This document shows positions 1 to 5,751 of a stretch of 5,751 bases of DNA, one piece after another. This stretch comes from Candidatus Latescibacterota bacterium (GTDB taxonomy: Bacteria > Krumholzibacteriota > Krumholzibacteriia > Krumholzibacteriales > WJIX01): NCBI GenBank assembly GCA_030643145.1, contig DAOWMJ010000137.1:1-5751 (forward strand), read 5' to 3'. The notes under the pieces were generated by a model. It was not told the DNA's origin and ran no database searches. It saw only the letters and a list, made by a program, of their open reading frames with translations. Made by a program: the position numbers and the translations under genes. The number at the start of each line of letters is the position of its first letter. The stretch's first letter is position 1.

Positions 1-2034
1 GGCCACCAAATCCTTTAGGCCATTTTCTATGATCCAGCGGTAGCGGTATTTCTTCAGAAGTTCTCGGGCCTCAAGCTCTGTATTTGTCGTTGCGAAACAA
101 CGTACATTTTTTTTCGTCTTCCGATTTCTTAAAATAACGATCATCAGGGGCAGCTTTGTCTTCGGCAATAAAACCTTAAGCGGCTTGTATTCATCTTCAT
201 TATTGTTTGGCAAGACAAGCCAGTTCTCTTCTTCTTGTAAGGCCGGTGTGATGAGCTTTTTGATCTGTGGGTTCTGTTTTAGGCATACGTATATTTCCCC
301 GTTCTTAAAGATCGTTTCCTTGAAATAGTGAAAATCGGATTCCTTTGTGTATTCAGAGTCCATGTAGATTTCCTCAATAGCCAAGGGATCCAGTATGGGA
401 AAGATGTTCTGCTCACAAAACTGCCGTATGATCTTTGGTGATCTGACCGCACCTTGATAGTAGGCGATGGTTATGATCACATTTGCAGCTAGATCCCATG
501 CAACATGCGGTCTGAACCCAGGAACCAGGTCTCCCTTTTTATTAGGCCCCTTGCCAATTCCATCCTCCAAAGCGTTCTTCCCATAGAAATCTTTGAAATG
601 GAAATCATAGCCCAGTTTCAGCCCCTCTATGATTCCTAGTTGTTTTGCCCGTGCTACCAGATCACACCTCATTTTATGGAGTTGGCTAAACTTGAACTCA
701 GTGCTATCTTCGTAGAACCGGGAAGAAGAGCCAAACAGACCGATCCCGCTGGCAAGCGCGACAGAACGATCTTTTGAGTTGCTCAGATGGCTGATCCGAC
801 GATATCCGGCAAGAATACGAAAAACGTTCAACATCGCCAGGTTGGTGATCTCTTTGCCGCGCAGCTTCGGAGGCCCATAGGTATCAAATGACTGTACAAC
901 CCCCAGATCGTTGACAAACGGTGCTAAAATGAATGGACCCGGATCACAAATGTTGTAGGCATGCGTTTTCATCTTCTTGCAGATAAGCTCAAAATGACGA
1001 TTGATCCTGCGTGTTTTCAAGATTATTTGTTCCGAGAGAAGATCGTAGGCTGTCTCGATAGGCTTGAAAGGTTCTTCCGTTTTCGGCCTCGATAGTTCCA
1101 TGAAACGGTCAAGGGCAACTGGAGAACGTCCCTTATCTTGAAGGCCCCAACGTTTGATAATTCGATTCACCACATATCTTGAACAACGAAGCTTGCCTGC
1201 ATCGACTATTTGCTGTGCCGACCATGAGGGATGTTCCAGTCTCTCGAGGAGAATCTTCAGTTGCAGTTCATCAGAGATACTGTCTTTCTTGCCATAAGCA
1301 TTGGCTGAAATGATCGTCCACGGTCCATACAACCGGTATTCCTTGATCAATCGGTAGTAGGTCGTCACCGGAATATTGAGCCGAATACAGGTGTCATAAA
1401 CTCTCGCCTTACGATTGAAAAATAGCTCTCTCAAGAGCTCCATTCTATTATGGTAGGGATCGTTGTCTATGAAGAAAGTCTCCTTACGTTTATCTTGTTT
1501 CCGCCCCTCTACAGGATTTTCCCTGAGCGCTTTAAGCTCCGCAAGGCTTCTCTGTATCCTACCGAAAAAATCTCGATCGGTTTCTAACTTCGAGTAGCCA
1601 TAACCGTGCGAGTTTAGGATTCTGGAGATAATTTGAGAATCCGCGACTGCTTGGGTAACAGGCGCCGCCTGCGCAACACGGAGAACCGCAATTTGAGATA
1701 CAGATGGGCGGCAGTTCTTTACGATGAGGACCAATTGCTCAAGGTTGGGCGCTTGATTTACTGTGCTTCCGGGCGAAGGAAACAATCCCGCAAAGCCATA
1801 CCGGACAAAGCTATTTTCAATTTCATAATAGGAGGAACGAGAAAGATTATGTTCCAGACAGACTTGCTTGATAGGAACAGAGCCAAGCCAAACCTTTCTC
1901 AAGATTTCATAGTGGCTGATTACCGGATCATCTTCGATGAAATAGGGAGTTGCAGAGTGATATGAAGCCATAGCACTGGTGACCTTTGAGCTGAGCAATT
2001 TGAAATACTTAATGGTACTTGGTGATAGAATCAT
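1..2034 (-). CDS. Large DDE transposase, IS4-like core, 3' end outside window
   Basis: The reverse strand is open without a stop from the codon after TAA at 2100-2098 down to base 1, giving 678 residues from the ATG at 2034. The protein would cut and rejoin DNA ends during insertion-sequence transposition. Helix-turn-helix-like segments are visible near residues 50-85 (SRSSYY), 199-238 (IPVTTYYRLIKEY) and 256-300, which probably bind DNA. The likely DDE catalytic residues are D477 (GYDFHF), D559 (YMDSEY) and E670, the last inside a Y-x2-R-x3-E signature (Y663, R666, E670) typical of IS4-related transposases. The start is uncertain: ATGs at 2073, 2034 and 1971 are all in frame and none has a strong ribosome binding site. 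I favour 2034 because MILSPSTIKYF reads like a natural N-terminus. The frame is intact as far as it can be seen, so the protein may be functional. Family assignment beyond IS4-like DDE is not certain. Confidence 0.87.
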   Translation of the reverse strand, partial: MILSPSTIKYFKLLSSKVTSAMASYHSATPYFIEDDPVISHYEILRKVWLGSVPIKQVCLEHNLSRSSYYEIENSFVRYGFAGLFPSPGSTVNQAPNLEQLVLIVKNCRPSVSQIAVLRVAQAAPVTQAVADSQIISRILNSHGYGYSKLETDRDFFGRIQRSLAELKALRENPVEGRKQDKRKETFFIDNDPYHNRMELLRELFFNRKARVYDTCIRLNIPVTTYYRLIKEYRLYGPWTIISANAYGKKDSISDELQLKILLERLEHPSWSAQQIVDAGKLRCSRYVVNRIIKRWGLQDKGRSPVALDRFMELSRPKTEEPFKPIETAYDLLSEQIILKTRRINRHFELICKKMKTHAYNICDPGPFILAPFVNDLGVVQSFDTYGPPKLRGKEITNLAMLNVFRILAGYRRISHLSNSKDRSVALASGIGLFGSSSRFYEDSTEFKFSQLHKMRCDLVARAKQLGIIEGLKLGYDFHFKDFYGKNALEDGIGKGPNKKGDLVPGFRPHVAWDLAANVIITIAYYQGAVRSPKIIRQFCEQNIFPILDPLAIEEIYMDSEYTKESDFHYFKETIFKNGEIYVCLKQNPQIKKLITPALQEEENWLVLPNNNEDEYKPLKVLLPKTKLPLMIVILRNRKTKKNVRCFATTNTELEARELLKKYRYRWIIENGLKDLVA

Positions 2035-2103
2035 GGCAATAATATACCATGCCAACAGCACAAAGTCAAGCATATTATTCCATTCTATTAGCACAATTTA
2101 ATA

Positions 2104-2151
2104 TCGCTATCTTTCGTCCAAATCGTACAAATACCCCTTTATTTCGCTATC
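2104..2151. repeat. Direct repeat TCGCTATC, 40-bp spacing
   Basis: TCGCTATC occurs at 2104-2111 and again at 2144-2151, exactly 40 bp apart, which is close to four helical turns. Both copies lie between the transposase start and the recQ remnant, where the element's end is expected. Such spaced repeats could be subterminal binding sites for the transposase or part of its promoter region. That role is inferred, and an 8-bp match in AT-rich DNA could arise by chance. Confidence 0.35.
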
Positions 2152-2204
2152 AAAGACGCTTTTAGAACATAATTTTGCGAAAATTCACTCTATTTAGGCT
2201 TAGA

Positions 2205-2401
2205 GAAAGGAATAAATACGAAACAAAGGCCTTGAGTCTTTCTTTCAAGCTTAAATTATTGTAATAATCTGGTCGTTTAGCATGGAATAATACCGGGCTA
2301 TACGATCATAATCTGCAGTAAAAAACGGGGCATTTCAAACGGTTAGCGGTACTTTTCTACCATTTACGCGCTTGCGTGTGTCCATTCAAATGGTGTAGGA
2401 T
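2205..2401 (+). pseudogene. Decayed upstream part of recQ (helicase motif IV-V region), tentative
   Basis: No frame is open here, but short stretches in shifting frames resemble the second helicase lobe of RecQ in the right order. A GI-x-T-K-Q-R-like stretch near 2210 recalls the GIIY motif, and SSLNY-x-NNL follows near 2250. NTGL near 2290 is followed after 11 residues (one a stop) by F, matching the spacing of YHAGL to F in Escherichia coli RecQ. CATTCAAATGGTGTA near 2383 could be a damaged AFGMGV motif. A TAG at 2396-2398 closes the frame just before the preserved part. Each match alone is weak. The order and spacing make decay of recQ more likely than chance, but this is inference. Confidence 0.4.
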
Positions 2402-3427
2402 CGTCTGATCATACACTTTAATCTTCCAAAATCGATTGAAAGCTACAGCCAGGAAATTGGCAGGGCCGGAAGAGATGGGAAAAATTCTTACTGTGAGGTG
2501 TTGGCAAATAAAGATAATATCAGTGTTCTGGAAAATTTCATCTACGGCGACACTCCCGAGGAAACCGGGATTCGCGGACTGCTGTCGTTTATTAAGGATA
2601 ACACTTCATCTTCCCTTGAAATTCGCCTGTACTCCCTTTCACTTGAGCTGAACATCAGAATGCTTCCCTTGAAGACTCTGCTGGTTTACCTGGAGATGAA
2701 CGGGATTCTGGAACCTGTATATTCATACTTTGAGGAATTGCCCTTCAAGTATCTCATGGAAAAGGAAACGATAATTGGCGAGTTTGATGATGAAAGAAAG
2801 AAATTTATCCAATGCATCTTTCAGTATTCAAAAACAGCGAAAATATGGACGAGACTCGATATCGAGCGAATAATGGAAACATACGGCGCCGACCGGATCC
2901 GAATTATCAGAGCCCTGGAGTATCTTGATGAGAAAGGGTGGATAGAACTGGAAAGACATCATACTGTAGAGGTATATGAAATACTCAGACATGATTTTGA
3001 TATCAACGATACGACGAACAGCCTGTACAATACAGCGAAGGGAAAAGAGACATTTGAAATCAAGAGAATACAGCAGATGCTTGATTTTTTTGAGAGCGAT
3101 AACTGTCTAAGCAGAGAGCTTTCAAATTACTTCGGGGAACATACTGTGCAGAAATGCGGCCACTGTTCGGTTTGCACTCACGGTAAGGTTGAATTGCAAT
3201 CAACGGTAGAGCTTCCCCCGCTGTCCGAATTTAACTTTAAGAAAACCACGGCGAATTTGTTTGAAAAAGCCGATTTTACTCCAACACCCACAACCGTTAC
3301 AAGATTCTTGTGCGGAGTAAATTTTCCATTTGGCTCTAAATTTAAATTAAAAGAACTAGCGGAATTCGGCATATTGAAGAAATATCCATATAGGAGTGTG
3401 AATGAATGGGTTATCCGAAACCGATAA
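2402..3427 (+). pseudogene. recQ: C-terminal remnant of a RecQ-family ATP-dependent DNA helicase
   Basis: RecQ helicases unwind DNA 3' to 5' in recombination and repair. Only the C-terminal part survives. An open frame can begin at GTG 2498 (309 residues), yet the same frame reads upstream to 2402 as RLIIHFNLP followed by QEIGRAGRDG, which is helicase motif VI. The GTG is therefore an internal codon, not the original start. Counting from it, a zinc-binding module has C203, C220, C223 and C226 with the conserved NYFGE between them. The segments before and after it fit the winged-helix (RQC) region and a C-terminal extension with FLCG and a late YPY-x2-VNEWV stretch. The Walker A and DEAH motifs are missing, so no ATPase activity is expected. 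The open frame downstream is well kept, which suggests recent loss or retention of a DNA-binding fragment. The stop lies 15 bp before the next gene. Confidence 0.85.
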
Positions 3428-3431
3428 CTGA

Positions 3432-3436
3432 AGGAG
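3432..3436 (+). promoter_or_regulatory. Ribosome binding site AGGAG for the SGNH hydrolase
   Basis: AGGAG ends six bases before the ATG at 3443 and sits between the recQ stop and the hydrolase start. It supports that start and means the gene can be translated from a transcript entering from recQ. Confidence 0.75.
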
Positions 3437-3442
3437 CAACAA

Positions 3443-4492
3443 ATGATTTTTAAGAATATGGAGCTTCACAATATTGCTGAGGCTAATCAGACCGAAGAGC
3501 GCAGCGGCTTCCGGCTGCAGAGGGTTCCCGAATCGGTAAGGGTGCTGCTCGAGGAGCCTGCCCGGAACAAGACGCTCAATCCCGGAGGCGCCGAGATCCG
3601 GTTTTTCCTTCAGGAAGAAAAAGCCCGGATCACCCTCTCTTCCAGTGGAGATGTCTGCCTGGCGAGGCTTTTTTTCGGCACCTTCGATTCACGGTTAACA
3701 TGGGAGATAGGCCACGAACCGGTCACTCTGACCGTCGAATTACCGGAAAATTTCAGGAGGAAACATGAATCACTTCCCCCTTATATCAGAGAAAATCTTC
3801 CCTTTCATCCGGAGCTCTGCAGAATCGTGCTTTTTCATGGAGTGGTGCATATTCACTCTATAGAAGGCGAAGTCCGTCAGCCTGACAGGGAATCCACGCC
3901 GGTGCGTACTATGCTCTCCTATGGCACTTCGATAACCCATGGATCGGCGGCAACCGGCTTTCACCTGACCTATGCCGCTCAGACAGCCTGGAGGCTCGGT
4001 GTCGATCTCATCAATCTCGGTGTCGGCGGAGCGTGCAGATGCGAAAGGGACTTTGGCGAATATATAGCGTCCCGGGATGATTGGGACTTCGCAACTCTGA
4101 GCCTTTCGGTGAATATGATTGGAGCTGGATTTACACTATGTGAATTCAGGGAAAGGACAAAGTATCTGATCGGTAAGATCGCCGGGGCTCATCCTAAAAA
4201 ACCTGTGGCATGCATATCTGTCTTTCCTTACTTCGGAGACTGGGGAGACAATCTTTCCGAATTGCAGCCCACCGCGAAGGCGAGTCCGGAGGAATTCCGA
4301 AGAGCCCTCGAGCAGGTGGTATCTGAGTTAGTGTCTGAGCTAGACCTGTCGAACCTTCACTTCATAAAGGGACCGGATGTGCTCACTAACATAGGCGGTC
4401 TGACGGTCGATATAATCCATCCGGCGGACCTCGCCATGATTCTGATGGGAGAGAACCTGGCAAAACAGTTGAAGCCGCTGGTAGGTGTATGA
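3443..4492 (+). CDS. SGNH/GDSL-type hydrolase, SsfX3-like two-domain esterase
   Basis: This 349-residue protein is a probable serine esterase. Residues 1 to about 150 form a beta-rich N-terminal domain that begins NMELHNIAE and contains LQRVPESVR, the pattern of the SsfX3-like family (named for an acyltransferase with this fold). The catalytic domain starts near residue 155. Block I is YGTSITHG with nucleophile S163, so the usual GDS is GTS here. Block II is NLGVGG (residues 191-196), block III is SVN with N224, and block V is DIIH with D323 and H326, so the catalytic set is complete. There is no signal peptide or membrane segment, so it should act in the cytoplasm, for example removing acyl groups from imported sugars. 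The substrate is unknown. The start is supported by AGGAG. The sequence is more GC-rich than the vapBC genes that follow. Fold and residues are seen directly; the role in carbohydrate use is inferred from family and from the isomerase-like gene downstream. Confidence 0.88.
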   Translation: MIFKNMELHNIAEANQTEERSGFRLQRVPESVRVLLEEPARNKTLNPGGAEIRFFLQEEKARITLSSSGDVCLARLFFGTFDSRLTWEIGHEPVTLTVELPENFRRKHESLPPYIRENLPFHPELCRIVLFHGVVHIHSIEGEVRQPDRESTPVRTMLSYGTSITHGSAATGFHLTYAAQTAWRLGVDLINLGVGGACRCERDFGEYIASRDDWDFATLSLSVNMIGAGFTLCEFRERTKYLIGKIAGAHPKKPVACISVFPYFGDWGDNLSELQPTAKASPEEFRRALEQVVSELVSELDLSNLHFIKGPDVLTNIGGLTVDIIHPADLAMILMGENLAKQLKPLVGV

Positions 4493-4673
4493 AGGTATAG
4501 AATCTTGATATAGATCAGGAAGGCAGCTACAAAATTTTCTTCGGATTCGAGGAATAGGGTGCGCCGATTTCGCTATGTCAACCGCGCAAAGATCAGGTTC
4601 TGCGCTTTGCCCTCGGTATAATCTATCTCGGCTTTGTTGCGGTCTACTCATCGAGCAATGAACCAGCCATTTA
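4493..4673. other. Unassigned intergenic segment, possible gene remnant
   Basis: No intact gene is visible between the hydrolase stop and the vapBC promoter. On the minus strand one frame from about 4665 down to 4500 reads like protein with two stops, including RNKAEIDYTEGKA and FLESEENFVAAF. On the plus strand another frame reads QPRKDQVLRFALG and ends with a stop at about 4676. I recognise neither. A 6-bp inverted repeat, GCAAAG at 4586-4591 with CTTTGC at 4605-4610, is present but has no T-tract, so it is not a convincing terminator. Confidence 0.3.
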
Positions 4674-4702
4674 TTGACATTTGACTTACTCTGGTGTATA
4701 TT
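4674..4702 (+). promoter_or_regulatory. Sigma-70-type promoter of vapBC
   Basis: TTGACA at 4674-4679 matches the -35 consensus exactly. TATATT at 4697-4702 is one base off the -10 consensus TATAAT. They are separated by the ideal 17 bp. The start of transcription would fall near 4709, giving a short leader before the ribosome binding site at 4715. This is the strongest promoter visible in the window and gives the module its own expression, independent of the hydrolase upstream. Confidence 0.75.
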
Positions 4703-4715
4703 AATGGTGATATCA
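4692..4715. promoter_or_regulatory. Candidate VapB autoregulatory operator
   Basis: TGGTG occurs at 4692-4696 and 4705-4709, 13 bp apart, flanking the -10 box. TGATATCA at 4708-4715 is a perfect 8-bp palindrome over the expected transcription start. Toxin-antitoxin modules of this class normally repress their own promoter through antitoxin binding, so an operator is expected here. Which of these elements VapB binds is inferred. Confidence 0.4.
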
Positions 4716-4720
4716 GGAGG
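4715..4720 (+). promoter_or_regulatory. Ribosome binding site AGGAGG deciding the vapB start
   Basis: A full AGGAGG with a six-base spacer precedes the ATG at 4727. It rules out the longer in-frame start at 4694, which overlaps the -35/-10 spacer and would lie upstream of the transcription start. Confidence 0.85.
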
Positions 4721-4726
4721 CATCAA

Positions 4727-4933
4727 ATGACAAGAATGACTGTGACTCTGGATGAAAAAGTTGTTGATGAAGCACGTGATCTTTTAAAAGCTAAAACAAA
4801 AAGGGAAACAATTGAGACAGCATTGAAAGAGGTAATAAAGCAGAAGAAACGCGAAAAAGCTCTTAAACATTGCGGGAAAATTGAGCTTGATATGGATCAG
4901 GAAGAATTGCAGGCTTATCGAGCAAGTGTATGA
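4727..4933 (+). CDS. vapB: VapB-family antitoxin, ribbon-helix-helix type
   Basis: This 68-residue protein should bind and neutralise the VapC toxin encoded just downstream and repress the shared promoter. MTRMTVTLDEKVVDEA at the N-terminus is the beta strand and first helix of a ribbon-helix-helix DNA-binding fold. KTKRETIETALKEVI is the second helix of the type common in VapB proteins. The charged, probably flexible C-terminal third (about residues 45-68) would wrap the toxin. Its stop overlaps the toxin start by ATGA at 4930-4933, so the two genes are translationally coupled. The gene is intact although its partner is not. Composition is clearly more AT-rich than the hydrolase upstream, which fits acquisition by transfer. 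Confidence 0.88.
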   Translation: MTRMTVTLDEKVVDEARDLLKAKTKRETIETALKEVIKQKKREKALKHCGKIELDMDQEELQAYRASV

Positions 4934-5330
4934 AACTCATTGATAGTTCCGCATGGATAGAGTATTACCGGAAAGAGGGAAATAAGGAATATAAAGCTTG
5001 GATTTCCAGGGCTATCCAAAATAATGTAGCAGCAGTGAATGGCGTAATTCAAGTTGAAATATTAGTTTTTACTAAGACACAGTCTGAGTATGATTTTATT
5101 TCATCTGATTTTTCCGCTTTACATATTTTTAACTTGATGAACATGTGGTTCAGAAAGCTTCAGAAATCGGATTCAATTTACGGAGAAAGGGAATTACTAT
5201 TCCCGGAACAGATCTGATAATTGCTGCTTGTGCTATAATCTCAAATGCTGAGTTAATACATTTTGACAGCCACTATGAATACATTGCCGAACACTACCCG
5301 CTTAATATGATAACTCAGCTTAATTTATAG
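4930..5330 (+). pseudogene. vapC: VapC-family PIN-domain toxin split by a -1 frameshift
   Basis: VapC toxins are PIN-fold endoribonucleases that block translation by cutting RNA. The gene begins at ATG 4930, overlapping the vapB stop. The first frame gives MKLIDSSAWIEYY with catalytic D5 and later E43, then loses homology after FN at about 5133 and ends at 5217 as a 95-residue product. From 5133 another frame gives LDEHVVQKASEIGF, GTDLIIAA and HFDSHYEY, ending at 5330. Adding one C in AACTT at 5131-5135 joins the halves as FNLDEH into a 133-residue protein, the normal VapC length, with acidic residues D5, E43, D95 and D113. As it stands the truncated product lacks the last two, so no nuclease activity is expected. 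No standard slippery heptamer is present: slipping back on TTTTT at 5126-5130 meets a TAA at once. A sequencing error in the assembly is an alternative to real inactivation. Confidence 0.87.
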
Positions 5331-5361
5331 CGAAAAGTTTATTCCACTGATATGTTCGTAA

Positions 5362-5388
5362 AATCCTGTATTCGGATTAGCGGTTTTT
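5362..5388 (+). terminator. Weak terminator-like hairpin after vapC
   Basis: AATCC at 5362-5366 can pair with GGATT at 5374-5378 around a 7-base loop, followed five bases later by TTTTT at 5384-5388. The stem is short and not GC-rich, and the T-tract does not follow it directly, so termination here is doubtful. Confidence 0.22.
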
Positions 5389-5400
5389 CTATAGATGCCT

Positions 5401-5416
5401 TGTATAGAATTATACA
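5401..5416. promoter_or_regulatory. Inverted repeat TGTATA-GAAT-TATACA, operator candidate
   Basis: Two perfect 6-bp arms around a 4-bp centre lie 21 bp before the ATG of the isomerase-like gene. The symmetry and position fit a dimeric repressor site, for example for a sugar-responsive regulator of the GntR or LacI type. The regulator is not in the window and the assignment is inference. Confidence 0.45.
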
Positions 5417-5437
5417 TTTGATTATTATTCATTTAAC

Positions 5438-5751
5438 ATGAATCATTTTACAGTTTTTACCAAACCCTGGCCGGACAAATCGCTGGATGAGCTGGGCGTT
5501 ATGGTCAAAAATATGGGATTCGACGGAGTAGAGCTGCCGGTACGCCCCGGTTTCCAGGTAACGCCGGAAACAGTGAGAAAGAGGCTTCCGGAGGCAAAGA
5601 AGGTTCTGGAGGATCACGGAGTTAAGATTGGCAGCGTGGCAGGCGGGACAGACGAGGCGACAATCGCCGCCTGTGGAGAAGCCGGGATTCCTGTCATTCG
5701 AGTCATGGTCAATATAGACATGAATATCGGCTATTTCGCGACAGAGAGAAA
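5438..5751 (+). CDS. Sugar phosphate isomerase/epimerase-like TIM-barrel protein, 5' part
   Basis: The first 104 residues are visible and the gene continues past the right edge. The family (xylose isomerase-like TIM barrel, AP endonuclease 2 superfamily) isomerises or epimerises sugars and related polyols, usually with a divalent metal. Features seen are an N-terminal strand FTVFTKPW, a helix DKSLDELGVMVKNMGF, then DGVELPVRPGF, whose E32 is where such barrels carry an early acidic residue, and alternating helix and strand up to GIPVIRVMVNI. The metal ligands of the later strands lie outside the window. The ATG at 5438 is the only good start after a TAG at 5407-5405 in that frame's upstream sequence, but no clear ribosome binding site precedes it. 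The gene is as GC-rich as the SGNH hydrolase and in the same direction, so the two probably belonged to one carbohydrate-use cluster before vapBC came between them. Confidence 0.8.
   Translation, partial: MNHFTVFTKPWPDKSLDELGVMVKNMGFDGVELPVRPGFQVTPETVRKRLPEAKKVLEDHGVKIGSVAGGTDEATIAACGEAGIPVIRVMVNIDMNIGYFATER

Larger units (their letters stand above)
1..2200 (-). mobile_element. Insertion sequence, one end only
   Basis: The transposase gene and its upstream flank are treated as one insertion element whose far end lies beyond base 1. The near end should fall between about 2074 and 2200, because RecQ-like coding signal on the opposite strand appears to begin near 2205. Terminal inverted repeats and a target-site duplication cannot be tested with only one end visible, so the boundary at 2200 is approximate and inferred. 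Confidence 0.5.

Noticed and set aside
1633..1965. Plus-strand open frame of 110 codons opposite the transposase
   Set aside because: It lies wholly within the transposase gene on the other strand, has a basic low-complexity composition and no recognisable domain.
2436..2651. Plus-strand open frame of 71 codons
   Set aside because: It overlaps the recQ remnant in another frame, while the recQ frame shows motif VI and conserved family residues.
4340..4726. Minus-strand open frame of 128 codons across the hydrolase end and the vapBC promoter
   Set aside because: It crosses the hydrolase coding end and the vapBC promoter, and its translation shows no domain.
5120..5150. Programmed -1 ribosomal frameshift in vapC
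   Set aside because: No standard slippery heptamer is present, and slipping at the T run at 5126-5130 places a TAA stop in the A site.
5429..5617. Minus-strand open frame of 62 codons
   Set aside because: It is opposite the isomerase-like gene, whose plus-strand translation matches a known family.
1..5751. CRISPR array, tRNA or rRNA genes, phage attachment sites
   Set aside because: I saw no regularly spaced repeats and no RNA-gene signatures on either strand.

Overview
The window looks like an accessory, rearranged stretch of a bacterial chromosome. Gene families, AGGAGG-type ribosome binding sites and a textbook sigma-70-type promoter all point to Bacteria. The mix of a cytoplasmic SGNH esterase, a sugar phosphate isomerase-like protein and vapBC would fit an anaerobic saccharolytic bacterium such as a spirochaete. 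That is a guess from gene content, and nothing here fixes the taxon.

Layout from left to right. (1) Positions 1 to about 2034, minus strand, hold one uninterrupted transposase reading frame of 678 visible residues that runs off the left edge. It has several helix-turn-helix-like segments and an RNase H-fold DDE core of IS4-like type. (2) Positions 2035 to about 2200 are the probable upstream end of that insertion element, with a 40-bp-spaced direct repeat. (3) From about 2200 to 3427 on the plus strand lies the remnant of a RecQ-type helicase. The C-terminal third (zinc-binding and winged-helix regions) is open and well preserved, helicase motif VI is readable just upstream of the apparent GTG start, and further upstream the frame breaks down. 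(4) Positions 3443-4492 encode an intact SGNH/GDSL hydrolase of the SsfX3-like type. (5) Positions 4493-4673 hold no gene that I recognise. (6) Positions 4674-5330 form a vapBC toxin-antitoxin module with a near-consensus promoter, an intact VapB antitoxin and a VapC toxin split by a one-base frameshift. (7) From 5438 to the right edge is the start of a TIM-barrel sugar phosphate isomerase/epimerase, preceded by a perfect 6-bp-arm inverted repeat.

How the parts relate: the SGNH hydrolase and the isomerase-like gene are both typical of carbohydrate catabolic clusters, point the same way and share similar, comparatively GC-rich coding sequence. The vapBC module between them is clearly more AT-rich and has its own promoter, so it looks like a later insertion. 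The transposase lies directly upstream of the decayed recQ, and insertion may have caused or followed the loss of the helicase domain. I found no undescribed multi-gene system. The most notable points are the two broken genes (recQ and vapC), each of which can be partly reconstructed from the sequence.
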